The notes beneath the pieces were generated by a model. That model did not search any database. It saw only the letters and a program-made list of their open reading frames with translations, and was not told the DNA's origin. Shown piece by piece: positions 1 to 12,299 of a stretch of DNA of 64,000 nt. Source of the stretch: Pseudorasbora parva (Eukaryota > Chordata > Actinopteri > Cypriniformes > Gobionidae); NCBI RefSeq assembly GCF_024679245.1, contig NC_090176.1, forward strand, positions 19,785,793 through 19,849,792. The letters run 5' to 3'. Both the position numbers and the translations under genes were made by a program. How positions within the stretch are numbered: the first letter of the stretch is position 1; each line of letters opens with the position of its first letter.

Positions 1-1114
1 ATTTGGACCAACTTGCTCCTCAGAACTACAACCTGTAAGTATGATTAATTATTGATGTTTTTTTTTTGTTTTTTTTTCTATACTGGGTGTTCAAAATATG
101 CAGTTTTGTATTAAATTGTGTAGGTTTCCAGCTAATCAGCTAACTCACGTTATTACTGTCTTCCTGAAATACTTCTGCTAATCACCATTGGGCCACTATT
201 AACTGAAACTGTGTCTATTAATGCAGATTGTCTGTCGCTCTTACTACTTTGAGTAAAGATAAAGGCTGGAGCAAGATTTGTTTTGCAAACTGTAATGTTA
301 CATCAGTCATTCATGTTAGTTCTCTGCTAACATATGCACCATTATTGATACATTTCCCGCATGTGCACCGCAATAAATGAGAAATGTACACATCAGTTTG
401 TTGATGGACATACACTTGTTATTGCTCATAGTTAGGAATTGCAGTTGAAACATCTCATAATGTACCTCAAACTGAGTATCTTATCACAGAGAAACGTCCT
501 GCTCAAGTAGTCCTTATGATGGAGGTTCGGATTGAATAAATAGTTCTTCCAATGTTTCATAATTTTCCGGTCCCAAATTTCGCAGTTTGATTGATATGGT
601 ATAATTCGACTCTGTAACAAATCAACATTGTTACTGTCTTCCCTAAAACAAATTAAAAAACTCCATACGGTTTAAGCTGGTTTATGCTGGTTCTTAGTTG
701 GTCATGAACTGGTTTAACCATTAAAGTCCTTAATGAAATCAAAATGTACACTATTTACTTTGTTAGCACATATTAAACGTCTTAGAGTAAACAATTAATC
801 CGTGATAATACACAGAAGGAAAAAAAAATGTTTGTCGCGGTAATCTTTAATCAAAATCTGAAAAGTAATTTCCGGTCTGGAGATGGTGTTCCTTCTCAGA
901 TGAAGGCTGTTTGATGGCTTAGGTTTGAAAATGCTTAACCCACTCCCCTCTACCGTTCATTTGCAATGAGCGAGAGATGGAGAGGAGGAGCTCTGAAAAC
1001 CCTGCCCTCTGTTCAATATTCCATTTCACTTGGAAGTACGTCACAGCACTGAAGAAAACTCACTCGCTACTTCCGGTTCACTGGGACTTTAAATGAATTA
1101 GGGACCCGGAACTA
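1..1114. other. AT-rich non-coding stretch
   Basis: No coding remnant, RNA gene or clear repeat boundary could be recognised. The sequence is AT-rich with short T and A runs. The last part (about 950-1110) is more GC-rich and resembles the edge of a dispersed repeat, but its start cannot be placed. Confidence 0.5.
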
Positions 1115-1545
1115 ACTAGCCTGACAAGCCAGACCCACATCAAGATGTTTGGTCTGGAAGCTCACCATTAACAGGGCTCAATCCGAGGGGCGGGATAAAC
1201 GGTTGTCTTTCAAACTCCCTCTCTGCACGCAATTGGATAGCGCTACAACCAACCAGAGCAACAAGGGGAAGCAGAGCTAGTTGACAGATCAAACTTTCGC
1301 CGTATCCAGTTGAAAAAAAAAACTTAGAACACATCCTCCCTTTTTAAGAATGACTTCAGTGCCGTTCTTTGTTCTTTTCTCAGAGAAAAGCTTAACTCCA
1401 AGTCTTCCAGAGTCGCAGTCAAAGCTGATTAGAAAGACCGTCGTTCGCCAGCTTGTGTGTTTACTAGTAGCACACAAGCACAACTCCTGACCAGAGTTTG
1501 GTTTTTACAGCTCAGAAGTTTATTGAGAGTTGCTAGACGATCCAA
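1115..1545 (-). repeat. Dispersed repeat family A, copy 1
   Basis: This block is the reverse complement of sequence split between 32366-32454 and 35886-36290, so both are copies of one dispersed repeat. It begins with AGCCTGACAAGCCAGACCC at about 1118 and runs to about 1545. On the minus strand it holds a short frame (1289-1483) containing FDCDSGRLGVKLFSEKRTKN, which recurs almost unchanged in copy 2. In copy 2 a splice-donor-like AAG|GTAAGA follows this frame; here the site is mutated. The ends give a weak inverted match (AGCCTGACA against AGCCTAGAA), suggesting a TIR-type DNA element. The superfamily is not recognised. Confidence 0.7.
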
Positions 1546-2139
1546 ACCAGCTGCCATGCTTCAAAACATACTTAACCAGGATATGCTGGTTCTTTCAACA
1601 GGAAAGACAGTAACAATGTTGAAGTTCAGCTATGGTTATGGGCGTTAACTTCATATAACACAGCGGTAGACCAAACATAACAGACTGGGCCAGTTGGCCA
1701 GTCAGAGCAGAGCAGGCTCGTAGAAAGGAGGGATTTAGGGGGACTGATTCAACGAGTCGTTTTTTAAGAATCATTGAACAATGTGGTGAGGTGCAATATA
1801 TTTTATAAGAAAATGTAAGTGTTTTCTGATCTTTGATGGTAGGAGACCTCCAAAACTAAATTTGGAGCCTTTAAATTGGAATAATAGGGGCATTTTAATT
1901 TTAAACAAATAAAAATCATATTTCTGGATAATTGAATTTCTTTATGAATTTAGTTTTAATTAATTAAGTTTTTATAAATATTTTATTTTGATTGCATTTT
2001 ATGAATGAAACAACTCATAAACATACTTTATCAGTATTTATCAGTTGTTTTTTTTATAAATAACCTGTTAAATAGGTCTATATGGCAACCTCATTTGAAT
2101 CTTTTTTTCTCTTTAGAGTTTTTTTTTTTTGACATGTGA
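1546..2139. other. AT-rich spacer
   Basis: Non-coding. 1657-1740 is moderately GC-rich and may be the end of another dispersed repeat. 1800-2130 is very AT-rich with T-runs just before the DIRS element. No coding or structured feature was seen. Confidence 0.5.
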
Positions 2140-2366
2140 GAACGTCTCGGGTTGTGTAAATAACCCTTGTTCCCTGAGAGGGAACGAGCACTGCGTCAAA
2201 ACAACGAATTTGGGGATGCTCCCTAAGCATCAACGCATCTGAAGTATGAATGTAACTAGTCCAATCCTGAGTAGTCCTACATCATGACGTAGATGTGACG
2301 GCATACCCGCAATCTATAAAGGGGAGCCCGGCGCATTGTAGCGTCAATTATCGCGATGAAGCAAAA
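2140..2366. repeat. DIRS left inverted terminal repeat
   Basis: The core from about 2190 to 2358 is the near-perfect reverse complement of 4912-5085, including CCCTAAGCATCAACGCATCT. The outermost 50 bases differ from the right end and are copied instead in the ICR, as the DIRS replication model predicts. Since the element reads on the minus strand, this is its 3' end. Confidence 0.92.
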
Positions 2367-2394
2367 TGCTCTCAAGCGATACACGGTGTGGTGA

Positions 2395-2500
2395 CGAGAC
2401 GCAGTGCTCGTTCCCTCTCAGGGAACAAGGGTTATATACATAACCCGAGACGTTCCCTATATCGAGGGAACTTTGCACTGCGTCGAAACGACGAATTTGG
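2395..2500. repeat. DIRS internal complementary region
   Basis: Bases 2395-2450 (CGCAGTGCTCGTTCCCTCTC and onward) are complementary to the left outer end at 2141-2199. Bases 2451-2497 (TATATCGAGGGAACTTTGCA and onward) are complementary to the right outer end at 5056-5105. In DIRS elements this region is thought to template a circular intermediate by bringing the two ends together. Confidence 0.9.
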
Positions 2501-2552
2501 GGAACGAGTGCCCAAAAGGCCACACCAAGGATACGCCTGCCCTATTGTGAAA

Positions 2553-2855
2553 CTAAAAACCAGGCACAATTAGGACTGGAGTACCCTGCCGTCCAGGTGT
2601 CGCAGGGAGGTGTAAGCTGTAGAACCTTATGAACGTGTGCTGAGTAGCCCAACCAGCTGCTTCACAGATGTCCTGCATAGGGACTCCGGAGAGAAGGGCC
2701 ACCGAGGAGGCCCTACCCCTGGTAGAATGGGCTCTCAAGGCAATAGGTGAAGGCAGAATGTGCACCTGATATGCCACAGCTATAGCCTGCACAATCCAAT
2801 TACTAATAGTAGGGGTTGAATCCGTGAGGGAGAACCACAGTGGACAGTGGGACAT
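2553..2855 (-). pseudogene. DIRS tyrosine recombinase, C-terminal fragment
   Basis: The frame contains LRAHSTRGRASS followed by GVPMQDICEAAGWATQHTFIRFYS, the usual C-terminal active-site layout of DIRS recombinases: an HxxR-type box, then a Trp/His region and the nucleophilic Tyr in FYS. The N-terminal half, with the first catalytic Arg, is missing. The preceding residues (HCPLWFSLTD) belong to the RNase H-recombinase linker, so a deletion junction lies near 2820. The frame is continuous with the RNase H tail upstream apart from one TGA. Not functional. Confidence 0.85.
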
Positions 2856-3010
2856 CTCTCAAGACGCGAACAGATCCACTTTCACTGGGCCGAACCTCTT
2901 GCATATTAACTCCACCACCTCTGTGTGGAGTCGCCATTCCCCAGGCCTCAGCCCCTGCCTCGACAGTATGTCTGCCCCTTGATTCTGTATCCCCGGGATA
3001 TACATTGCCT
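2856..3010 (-). pseudogene. DIRS RNase H tail fragment
   Basis: In the minus frame starting at about 3008 the translation reads AMYIPGIQNQGADILSRQGL and then a linker ending VDLFAS followed by a TGA stop. The YIPGxxNxxAD.LSR pattern is the conserved end of the RNase H domain of DIRS and related retroelements. The same frame continues into the recombinase fragment. The RT body that should lie between the RT fragment upstream and this tail is deleted, with the junction near 3010-3030. Confidence 0.75.
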
Positions 3011-3442
3011 TGAGGGATAACAGTTTCTCTTGTGAACCTCAGAAACTTCCTGTCGCAAGGAAGGATGGAAACATGAAAATAGGCGTCTTTTAAATCTATC
3101 GTGATGAACCAGTCCTTGGGCTGTATCTGACTCACGATGGTGGGAATAGTCAACATCTTAAACCTGAAAATTAATTGAATCTCGTTTTTCGCTCCCTGAA
3201 GCGGATGCCTGGCAGAGAGCGAAATACGATTTTCGGTATTTGGACACTCGTCCCGCCCAGTCGAAGGTCTTTACTTGAGGTGACTGGAGCGTCACGTGTC
3301 CATGGGAAAACGATGTGGCCCAAAGGGTCTGTGACGGCGGGATTACCACATCATTTTCCCATCGAGAGCGTCGCGCGAGAAGCAACCTCGGTTGTTCTCG
3401 CGTGAGGGAGGCCGCTCTTAGAAGACCCACCGCAGCTAGCAC
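3011..3442 (-). pseudogene. DIRS reverse transcriptase, N-terminal fragment
   Basis: On the minus strand the frame from 3442 to 3158 holds the pre-RT linker (PPSQTLWATSFSHGHVTLQS). From 3156 the motif FITIDLKDAYFHVSILP appears, which is RT motif A with its catalytic Asp. Translation then reaches RKFLRF, after which the sequence jumps to the RNase H tail, so the palm motif with the second and third aspartates is absent. The two blocks are adjacent but separated by a stop. Clearly a dead fragment. Confidence 0.85.
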
Positions 3443-3780
3443 TTCTTCCCAGCAGCCTTCTTAGCGAGAAGGACGTTCCTCAGATCGCCCTTCTGTACGG
3501 AAGCCTGCTGGTGAGAGCGCCGCCTCTGTTGCCAGGCTCCCAGAGGAAGGGCTCTAAAGGGGACGCTCTCTTTTTGCACCTGACGGTGCGAGGAGCTGGC
3601 TGACGGCTGAGGCTGCCCACTAGTGGCAGCCTTCCCAGATTTCGGCCGACGAGGGAGAAACTGTCAAAAGGCCGCTGACTGCTTCCTCGCCTCCTCGCCT
3701 CCTGAAACCTGTCGACGACCGAATTAACAGCGTCACCGAACAGGCCAGAAGGTGAGATCGGCGAGTCTAGGAGAAAAGTC
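3443..3780. other. Gag-RT linker of the DIRS element
   Basis: GC-rich DIRS interior between the gag C-terminus and the pre-RT linker. It includes a short direct duplication of CTCCTCGCCT near 3688-3705. No continuous frame is visible, which is consistent with accumulated indels in the gag-pol junction. Confidence 0.6.
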
Positions 3781-4239
3781 TTATCTTTCTCCTAAATCCT
3801 CCTTAAAACCATAAATTTCTCTCCACAGTCCCCCTAGATGAGACAAGTCAGCAGCCTTTCTAAGCTCTAGAATGTCCTCCCGAGAGGGACCTTCACCCTC
3901 GTCAAGCTCTTTGAGGAGGTCGGGCTGGGATGCCTGCAGAATAGATAATGTGCGCAGGGAACTACCAGCCCGACCCGCAGCCATATAAGCCCTGCCCATC
4001 AACGCCGATGTGTCCCTGCACGGCTTGGTGGGCAGTACCGGGGCTTTCAGGGACGATGCCGATTCGAGTGACAGATAGCTCGCGAGAGCATCTTCCACCC
4101 ACGGCATCGTCCTGTAGCCGGCCTCGCGCGCCCCTACAATGTTTGCATAATCTAACACGGGGGGATTGGAGATGCGCGCGGAATATGGTCTGTTCCAGGA
4201 CCTGCACAACTCATTGTGCAGGTCCGGAAAGAACGACAA
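3781..4239 (-). pseudogene. DIRS gag-like protein, C-terminal part
   Basis: A 152-codon minus frame beginning MSFFPDLHNELCRSW, continuing through PYSARISNPPVLDY and GRAYMAAGRAGSSLRTLSIL. This resembles the ORF1 (gag-like) protein of fish DIRS elements, which is presumed to bind element RNA in a nucleoprotein particle. It is in a different frame from the upstream gag part (4240-4844), so an indel near 4236 separates the two halves. The start Met is internal to the original protein. Confidence 0.75.
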
Positions 4240-4844
4240 GCCCAGGCGAGGTGACTGAGCCCAGCGCGAGAGAAACCGATCGTCCAGCCTGCTTGATGGC
4301 TGAACTTCCTGTCTCTCTTGTGGCCAATATTTATATATTTGTCGATATTTAACTTGGCCACGGCTCGAATCAGCACCTCTATTAGCTCCTCATGGGCGGG
4401 TGGATGCAGTGGTGACATATTTGCGGCTCCACCCGCCTCGATGTTGATCTCTTCCGGATCCTCGGACCCGGAGAGGATCAACATCGAAGTTCTCCACCCC
4501 GGGGGAAGAAGCCGCTTCGTGGGCTTCCACACGAGGTGGGAGAACCTCTGAACTGTCAGAGGAAGATTGAGAAAGTGCTTCAGCAGTCTCAATCTCCGCT
4601 GACATGTCCAGCTGTGAGCCCCAGAACCACAGGGCTCATGTGGTTGGCCGGCCTCATTAAAGACCGCCAACCGAGACCTCAGCATTCTGAGCGTCAGCAG
4701 CTCACAATGACTGTAGGCGGCTCCCTCGAGAGCCGCCTGAGCATGCTGAACGCCCAGGCACTGTACACATAGAGAATGCGTGTCCGCTCCCGAAATGAAG
4801 CGGGGACACAGGTGCACGCATCTCTTGAACTCAGAACTCACCAT
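4240..4844 (-). pseudogene. DIRS gag-like protein, N-terminal part
   Basis: The minus frame starts at MVSSEFKRCVHLCPRF, 61 bases inside the right terminal repeat, where the DIRS first ORF is expected. A Cys/His cluster (CVQCLGVQHAQ then SHC about 10 residues on) resembles a zinc-binding motif seen near the start of fish DIRS gag proteins. The middle is low-conservation and acidic (SEDPEEINIE). Past about 4236 the frame runs on into unrelated sequence to 4152, while the true continuation is in another frame. Treated as the N-terminal half of a frameshifted gag. Confidence 0.7.
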
Positions 4845-4904
4845 TGTACTTTATAGGTCACTTTTAAAAATAAACAGACAGTCTTTCAAACACACACAGA
4901 GCGT

Positions 4905-5106
4905 TATGCTCAAGAGCGATAACTGACGCTACAATGCGCCAGGCTCCCCTTTATAGCTTCCGGGTATGCTGTCATATCTATGTCATGACGTAGGACCAAT
5001 CAGGATTGGACTAGTTTCATTCATACTTCAGATGCGTTGATGCTTAGGGAGCATCCCCAAATTCGTTGTTTCGACGCAGTGCGAAGTTCCCTCGATATTG
5101 GGAACA
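4905..5106. repeat. DIRS right inverted terminal repeat
   Basis: Reverse complement of the left repeat core, including AGATGCGTTGATGCTTAGGG at 5030-5049. It ends at GGGAAC (5100-5105), and its outermost 50 bases are mirrored in the ICR at 2451-2497. In element orientation this is the 5' end and would hold the promoter. Confidence 0.9.
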
Positions 5107-5639
5107 CATGGATTTCTTAAATTATCTATTTTTGACTCATTAACATTTTGGTGGAATGTGCATTCATTGGCAGGATAGAAATCTATGAGGTAAAAATATC
5201 TTCATTTGTGTTTCGCAGATAAATTAAAATCTTGTGGATTTGGAACGGCATAAGGGTGAGCAAATTACAGAATTTTCATTTTTGGGCTACTCATCCTTTA
5301 ATTGAGCAAGCAAGACGATGAGATACACAACAACATTTGTATAGATCTTTGTAGAGACTGAATCTTGTGCTGTGCACATTCATTTATTGTGTTTATGTCG
5401 CTTACCGTTCAGAAGCACACAAAGGAAGCTTGAATCAATTAAAGAGCCGGGTATCATAGGGGTTCTGTAATTAAATGCGTTGTGAGTCTCGGGGTCCTCG
5501 CACCGCCCCCGAGGCCTGTGTTAAATGAATGAGTAGATCATAGACTTGATAAATGAATGTGAAATAACATGGAAAGGGACAGGGCCGCTGACTCACCGCT
5601 TTATAGCACAAATATTAAAAATGTCTCATTTAGTTGACC
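5107..5639. repeat. MITE right arm fragment within spacer
   Basis: 5228-5300 reads GAACGGCATAAGGGTGAGCA followed by CAGAATTTTCATTTTTGGGC. It is complementary to the arm that begins GGATAGTTCACCCAA at 19247 and to 11184-11235. It is therefore an isolated right arm of the palindromic cyprinid MITE family called B here. The rest of the interval is AT-rich and featureless. Confidence 0.6.
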
Positions 5640-5850
5640 GTTGACCCAAAAATGAAATTTCATTTCAAATGTCATTTCAAACCTGTGTGACTTTCTTTCT
5701 TCTGTGAAAAACAAAAGGAGATTTTTCTGCAGAATGTTCAAGGATCATTCACGTTCACTGTATGGAGAAAAAAAAAAAACATCCTGGACATGTTATCTCC
5801 TTTTGTGTTCTGCAGAAAAAAACGAAAGTCATAGAGGAATGAATGGGAAT
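5640..5850. repeat. MITE family B copy with degraded fold-back
   Basis: The left arm starts ACCCAAAAATGAAATTT and includes CTTTCTTCTGTGAAAAACAA. The right part TTTTGTGTTCTGCAGAAAAA is its inverse, giving a fold-back around 5760. The terminal part of the right arm is missing. Same family as 5228-5300, 11176-11520 and 19244-19348. Confidence 0.6.
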
Positions 5851-6073
5851 GTCAGAAGCCTCATGCACAACAGACACTGCTTGTGTTGCTACGATGCTCT
5901 GGATTTCTGATGTACAGTAATGTGAAAGGTAATAGTGGATGGTGTTTGCATACGAGTTTCGGAAGTTAAGATAAACTTCACAGCTTTCAGGAAAATGTGT
6001 AATGAGAGTAACGTGACTTAAGATATCATGACAGTTTTCTTCTTGATGTTTTTTGTGAAATGTGTGGATATTC

Positions 6074-6418
<345 letters not shown>

Positions 6419-6439
6419 GTTGGTCTATTTGGTTTACAG

Positions 6440-6843
<404 letters not shown>

Positions 6844-6933
6844 TCTCTCTATGGGAGTGACAGTGAAATTAACCTCTTTCTCTCTTTTAAGTCAGAATTC
6901 TGAGCTTTCTACTAACATCTGTCATAAAAAATG

Positions 6934-6945
6934 TTATTATTATTA

Positions 6946-7041
<96 letters not shown>
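6934..7041. repeat. (TTA)n(TTG)n microsatellite
   Basis: A TTA trinucleotide array of about 22 units passes into about 13 TTG units. Apparent poly-Tyr/poly-Cys or poly-Thr/poly-Ile frames are artefacts. Confidence 0.97.
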
Positions 7042-7179
7042 TAATTGGAAGTTGCTTGTTTAGCAATTCAAACAAATAATACAAGTCTAAAATTTCTCAC
7101 TATACTCAACCATGGAGAAAAACATAATTTATGTACTAGCTCTTAAATTAAGAAAAACCCTACTATAACATTAGATAAA

Positions 7180-7590
7180 TATTTATATTTTATAAATACG
7201 CAACCTTTTAAAAGTTTGGGGTCATTATGATATTTTTCTTGTTTTTAAAAGAAGTAGGCTTATGATCTAGTTCAGCAGATTAAAAATACAGTAAAACAGT
7301 AATATTGTTATAGTATGAAACAATTATTCTGATATACTGATTTGCACCTCGAGAAACATGTGTTAATAATATTATCAATGCTGAAAACCGTTGTGCTAAT
7401 TAATATGTTTGGAAACTGTACATTTTAAATATATAAATGAATGTGGGATTATATGAATACATTTTATTCAAAAGAACAGCATCTGTAAAACGATTATAAA
7501 TGTCTTTTCTTTTACTTTTGATCAATTGAATGCATCCTTGGTAAAAAAAAAAAAGTATTAAAGTCAGCATGAAATAAAATACATCTAAAC
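7180..7590. repeat. Dispersed non-autonomous DNA-element-like repeat, copy 1
   Basis: One end reads AAAAGTTTGGGGTCATTATG and the other GATCAATTGAATGCATCCTT. The second end matches GAACAAATAAATGCAATCTT at 51165 and is a common cyprinid repeat terminus, often attributed to hAT-type non-autonomous elements. No coding content. The superfamily is inferred from memory of the motif. Confidence 0.5.
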
Positions 7591-8362
7591 AACAACAAAA
7601 TATCATTAAGTATGATCAACAATCCTTTGAATGTGTAGTGACAGAATCATGAAGGTACATCTGATCGTTAGCCAGCTCTCCTGGTGGCAGAGCCTCAGAA
7701 TGTTGTCGGTTCTGTTCACGGCTCGTGGCGAACTGTGCTGCAGTAATTTGCCGGTGCATGAGACGGTGAGCATTCAAACAGAGCTTGTGAAAGCTCAAGG
7801 CTCAGCTATTTACTTCACGAGATCTGTGGGTAATACCTGAGGTGTGACTTTTGACCTGCCATCCTCACAGCTCTCAAACACACCCTCGCAGCATCAACAC
7901 ATGACTCCCCCAGTGTTTCACATCACAGCTTTCAAATAACTAAATCACAAGTACATAAACACACCGTCCTGACCCTGTCAAGTCACCTTTATTTATATAT
8001 AAAATACAGATTTATAGTGATGCAGTGATAACAGGAAAATTGTGCATTTCGGCTATTGTTCAGTGTTGATTCAGTTCCGTTGTAAAGATCATTAATTATT
8101 AAATTTGACAATTTCCTCTATAAAGCAGCTCTGCATAAAATGATGTCATCGTCCAGCTCAGTTCGTCATCCAGCCCTGGGCTGCAGTTTATGCAGAGGAG
8201 CGATGCAGCTAGTGAGTTCCTTTCAGCCGAGCAGAGAGAGAAAATAAATAAATAAATACATTTAAAACATGTTCAGATTAGGTTAACATGAGACAGCTAA
8301 ACGTAATAGCCAGGGACCATAGTGGTTATTCAGTTCTGAATGCGGGTCAATGAGTATTGGTA
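7591..8362. other. Unrecognised spacer
   Basis: Moderate GC between 7640 and 7860, then AT-rich. No coding remnant, terminal repeat or structured RNA was recognised. Confidence 0.5.
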
Positions 8363-8366
8363 GGGT

Positions 8367-8997
8367 TTAACCCTTGAATGTTTGAATGTTTCACCTGTCA
8401 TTATCACATATTTGGGTCTTTAGTGACCCCGATTTATCTTACACGGATGGATATCTGCATGTTGTGATAATAAAAACTCTCCTGATATAAGAGTAACAAT
8501 TACAGAAGAATAAAATAAAACATATTTTGTTAACTTTTGGACCTTGGAAGGGTTCAGTTTGAGCAGATGTTTTATACCATCATTACTGTCCTTGTCAGAG
8601 CTCTTTTCCCAGTACATTCAGCATCTAGCTCATATTCCGAAATCTCAACCATATCCAAAACTATTATTTTCAACATCTTCAAAATCAATGTTTTGATCAC
8701 TGACAGCTTCTTCACCAGATCCACCATCAGGTGACAGTGACACTAATATCTGATTGTGTTCAGTTCTTGCTCTGGAAAATCGCTGAGCCATTTCAAGTTT
8801 TGCTGATGATACTTCCTATTCTTTTGTTTTCTGCCTGCGGTAAACGTCACTTCATCATTGTGTATCAGACATTGTCATCTTGTGAAATAAATGTGAACTG
8901 CACTTATTCATCATCAACGAATAAATTATTGTTGTGCAGAAAAAAAAAATACTTACACTGTTACACACCTCAGGTCATTTAGTGACACTATACGATT
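8367..8997 (-). mobile_element. Probable piggyBac-derived remnant
   Basis: At the left edge TTAA is followed by CCCTTGAATG (8367-8380), like a piggyBac terminus, with the subterminal palindrome GGGTCTTTAGTGACCCC at 8414-8430. A second related subterminal block, GGTCATTTAGTGACAC, lies at 8973-8988. Between them, on the minus strand, is a short frame starting MAQRFSRARTE with an acidic stretch, reminiscent of the N-terminus of PGBD-type transposases. The right end has no matching CCC...TTAA terminus and directly meets the next element at 9001. Only about 0.6 kb remains, so this is a deletion derivative at best. Confidence 0.45.
8645..8791 (-). pseudogene. Possible PGBD-like N-terminal fragment
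   Basis: A 48-codon frame starts MAQRFSRARTEHNQ and continues through an acidic region with SPDGGSGEEAVSD and DFEDVENN, ending at a TGA. Further coding-like sequence continues in another frame (YELDAECTGKRALTR). PiggyBac-type proteins often begin with a short basic RF.x.EAL-like motif followed by an acidic region, which is the basis for this call. The catalytic domain is absent. The assignment is tentative. Confidence 0.35.
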
Positions 8998-9000
8998 TTA

Positions 9001-9606
9001 AAGGTCCTGTTCTTCGTGTGTTTTCGAAGATTTGATTATGTTTACAGTGTGCAATATAACATGAGTTCATGTTTCGCGTGTAAAAAAACACAGTATTTTT
9101 ACACAATTGACTTATCTGTACAGCGCTGTTTTCTCTGTCCTAAAAATGGCCTGATGATTTCCTTGTTCTATGAAGTCCCTCCTTCAAAAATACGTAATGA
9201 GTTCTGATTGGGCCAGCGCTTCCCGTGTTGTGATTGGACAGCAGCTTAGCGCACTTTGCCCGGAAAGGTCCCGCCTCTTACCATAACGAGGAGATTCAAG
9301 CGCTGAATGCGAGCTCTTCTCCACATGAGAGAGCAAAAAGACCACGCCCCCTTTTTTGTGTGTTCTTGTGGGTGGAGGGTTAGTCAACAAACGGTTCTAG
9401 TGACGTCATTACATCCCTGCACTTCCTGCTGTAGTCCAAACCGGCCGTTCGCTGTAGGCTTTGAAAGGGAACTTCTGTTAAATAAAATATCTCGCTTGGC
9501 ATTGAACTTTGAGCTTTATAATTTTACAGGTATTATTTATGCTCTAACAGCAACATTACACACTAACTAAAGTTTGAAAGATGGAATCGCAAAGAAAGGG
9601 ACCTTG
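9001..9606. mobile_element. Short TIR DNA element (AAGGTCC ends)
   Basis: The left end AAGGTCCTGTTCTT (9001-9014) is matched in inverse by AAGAAAGGGACCTT (9592-9605), giving a 14-bp imperfect terminal inverted repeat around 0.6 kb of non-coding sequence. The interior is the GC-rich cyprinid repeat with GATTGGGCCAGCGCTTCCCG. TTAA spans the left boundary (8998-9001) but not the right, so no target duplication can be confirmed. Non-autonomous, superfamily undecided. Confidence 0.65.
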
Positions 9607-9655
9607 GGAAGGGAAGAAAGGGACAAAAAATTAATAGGAAAACAAACATTCTTTA

Positions 9656-11170
<1,515 letters not shown>

Positions 11171-11175
11171 GATGT

Positions 11176-11520
11176 AAACTCACAAAAATGAAAATTCTGT
11201 CATTAATTACTTACCCTCATGCCATTCAACACCCGTAAGACCTTTGTTCATCTTCGGAACCCAAATGAAGATATTTTTGTTGAAATCTGATGGTTCAGAA
11301 AGGCCTCAATCTCCAGCAATGTCCTTTCCTCTCTCAAGATCCAAAAAAGGCACTAAAGACGTCATTACAAAGCCCTTCTCATTACAGTGGCTCTACAATG
11401 ATTTTATGAAGAGACGAGAATAGTTTTTGTGCGAAAAAAAACAAAACCAAAAATAAATAGCGACTTTATTCAACTTTATTCTTAACTTCCGTGGGCCTCT
11501 GACGTGAATTCACAAAGCAC
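11176..11520 (+). repeat. MITE family B-related repeat
   Basis: The start matches the family B arm (CACAAAAATGAAAATTCTGT, then ACTTACCCTCATGCC). It continues into CGTAAGACCTTTGTTCATCT, a common cyprinid dispersed repeat. The opposite arm is not present, so only one half is seen. Confidence 0.6.
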
Positions 11521-11722
11521 TTTAAGGTGTGTTTACACAAAGGATGATAACTATAATGATAACTATATAAATCACAATGACACATTGGTGATATTGTTGG
11601 AATTATTTTTCAGGTGATATCTAATCAAGTCACCCAACTTTAATGAGTTTGAGTATTTAAAGTGACAGTCAAAAAAACTGCAGTGCATAATTACAATACA
11701 CCGACTGTTATCTTCTATTTGT

Positions 11723-11978
11723 ATACTGTAAAAAAAAAAAAAAAATAGGTCTCCAATTGAAAATTTTCAAGTGACTGATCACATCTAAATTTTTCAGTTG
11801 GCCGAATTGAATTTCTGTGAATTAAATTGCATCAATTCACAGAATATCAATTCGGCCAACGGAAAAATGTATCAATTCATTAAATTTCAATTCGGCCATC
11901 TGAAAGATTTAGATGTGATCACTCACTAGAAAATTTTCAATTGGAGACATTCTTTTATTTAATTTTTTTAACAGTGTA
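11723..11978. mobile_element. Palindromic MITE (family C), copy 1
   Basis: The ends ATACTGTAAAAA and TTTTTTAACAGTGTA are inverse of one another, as are GTCTCCAATTG (11750-11760) and CAATTGGAGAC (11938-11948). The arms continue inward with GATCACATCTAAATTTTTCA and its inverse near 11910, giving an almost complete fold-back of about 255 bp with GGCCGAATTGAATTTC repeated in both arms. A truncated second copy lies at 20190-20332. Confidence 0.8.
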
Positions 11979-12299
11979 AGTTTGCTAATATAGTTATCGT
12001 TAATTATCCTTATAGTAATCAAATAAAATTCATGGTGAAAGAAAAACTATCCACCTATTGATTGTAAAAATAATCGTCTTTGCCTAGTTTTCACTTGTTA
12101 AAAATTGGATATGTTGTAAGTTATCTTTTTCCCTTTATTTATGAGGCTTTAAATAGTTTAATATGCTCCTCTTCCTTTCTATGTAAATGGTGCTTGTGGT
12201 CATGAACAGGTGAAGACAGCATCACATGAATACTAATTATGAGAATCTTATGAGACAAAAAAAAAATAGTCAAGAAATATCTGAGGTATTTTTTGACTA

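Larger units (their letters stand above)
2140..5106 (-). mobile_element. Internally deleted DIRS-type retroelement
   Basis: DIRS elements use a tyrosine recombinase instead of an integrase and make no target duplication. Their mark is inverted terminal repeats plus an internal complementary region (ICR) that copies both outer ends. All of this is visible: a left repeat (2140-2366), a right repeat (4905-5106) in inverted orientation, and an ICR (2395-2500) complementary first to the left outer end and then to the right outer end. On the minus strand the order is gag remnants, an RT fragment, an RNase H tail and the recombinase C-terminus, followed by the ICR near the 3' end, as expected. The length is about 2.97 kb, against roughly 6 kb for full members as I recall, so large internal deletions have occurred. 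Frameshifts and a stop make it non-autonomous. Confidence 0.92.

Noticed and set aside
2295..2573. 92-codon plus-strand frame near the DIRS left end
   Set aside because: It lies in the DIRS terminal repeat and ICR on the antisense strand and is explained by that structure.
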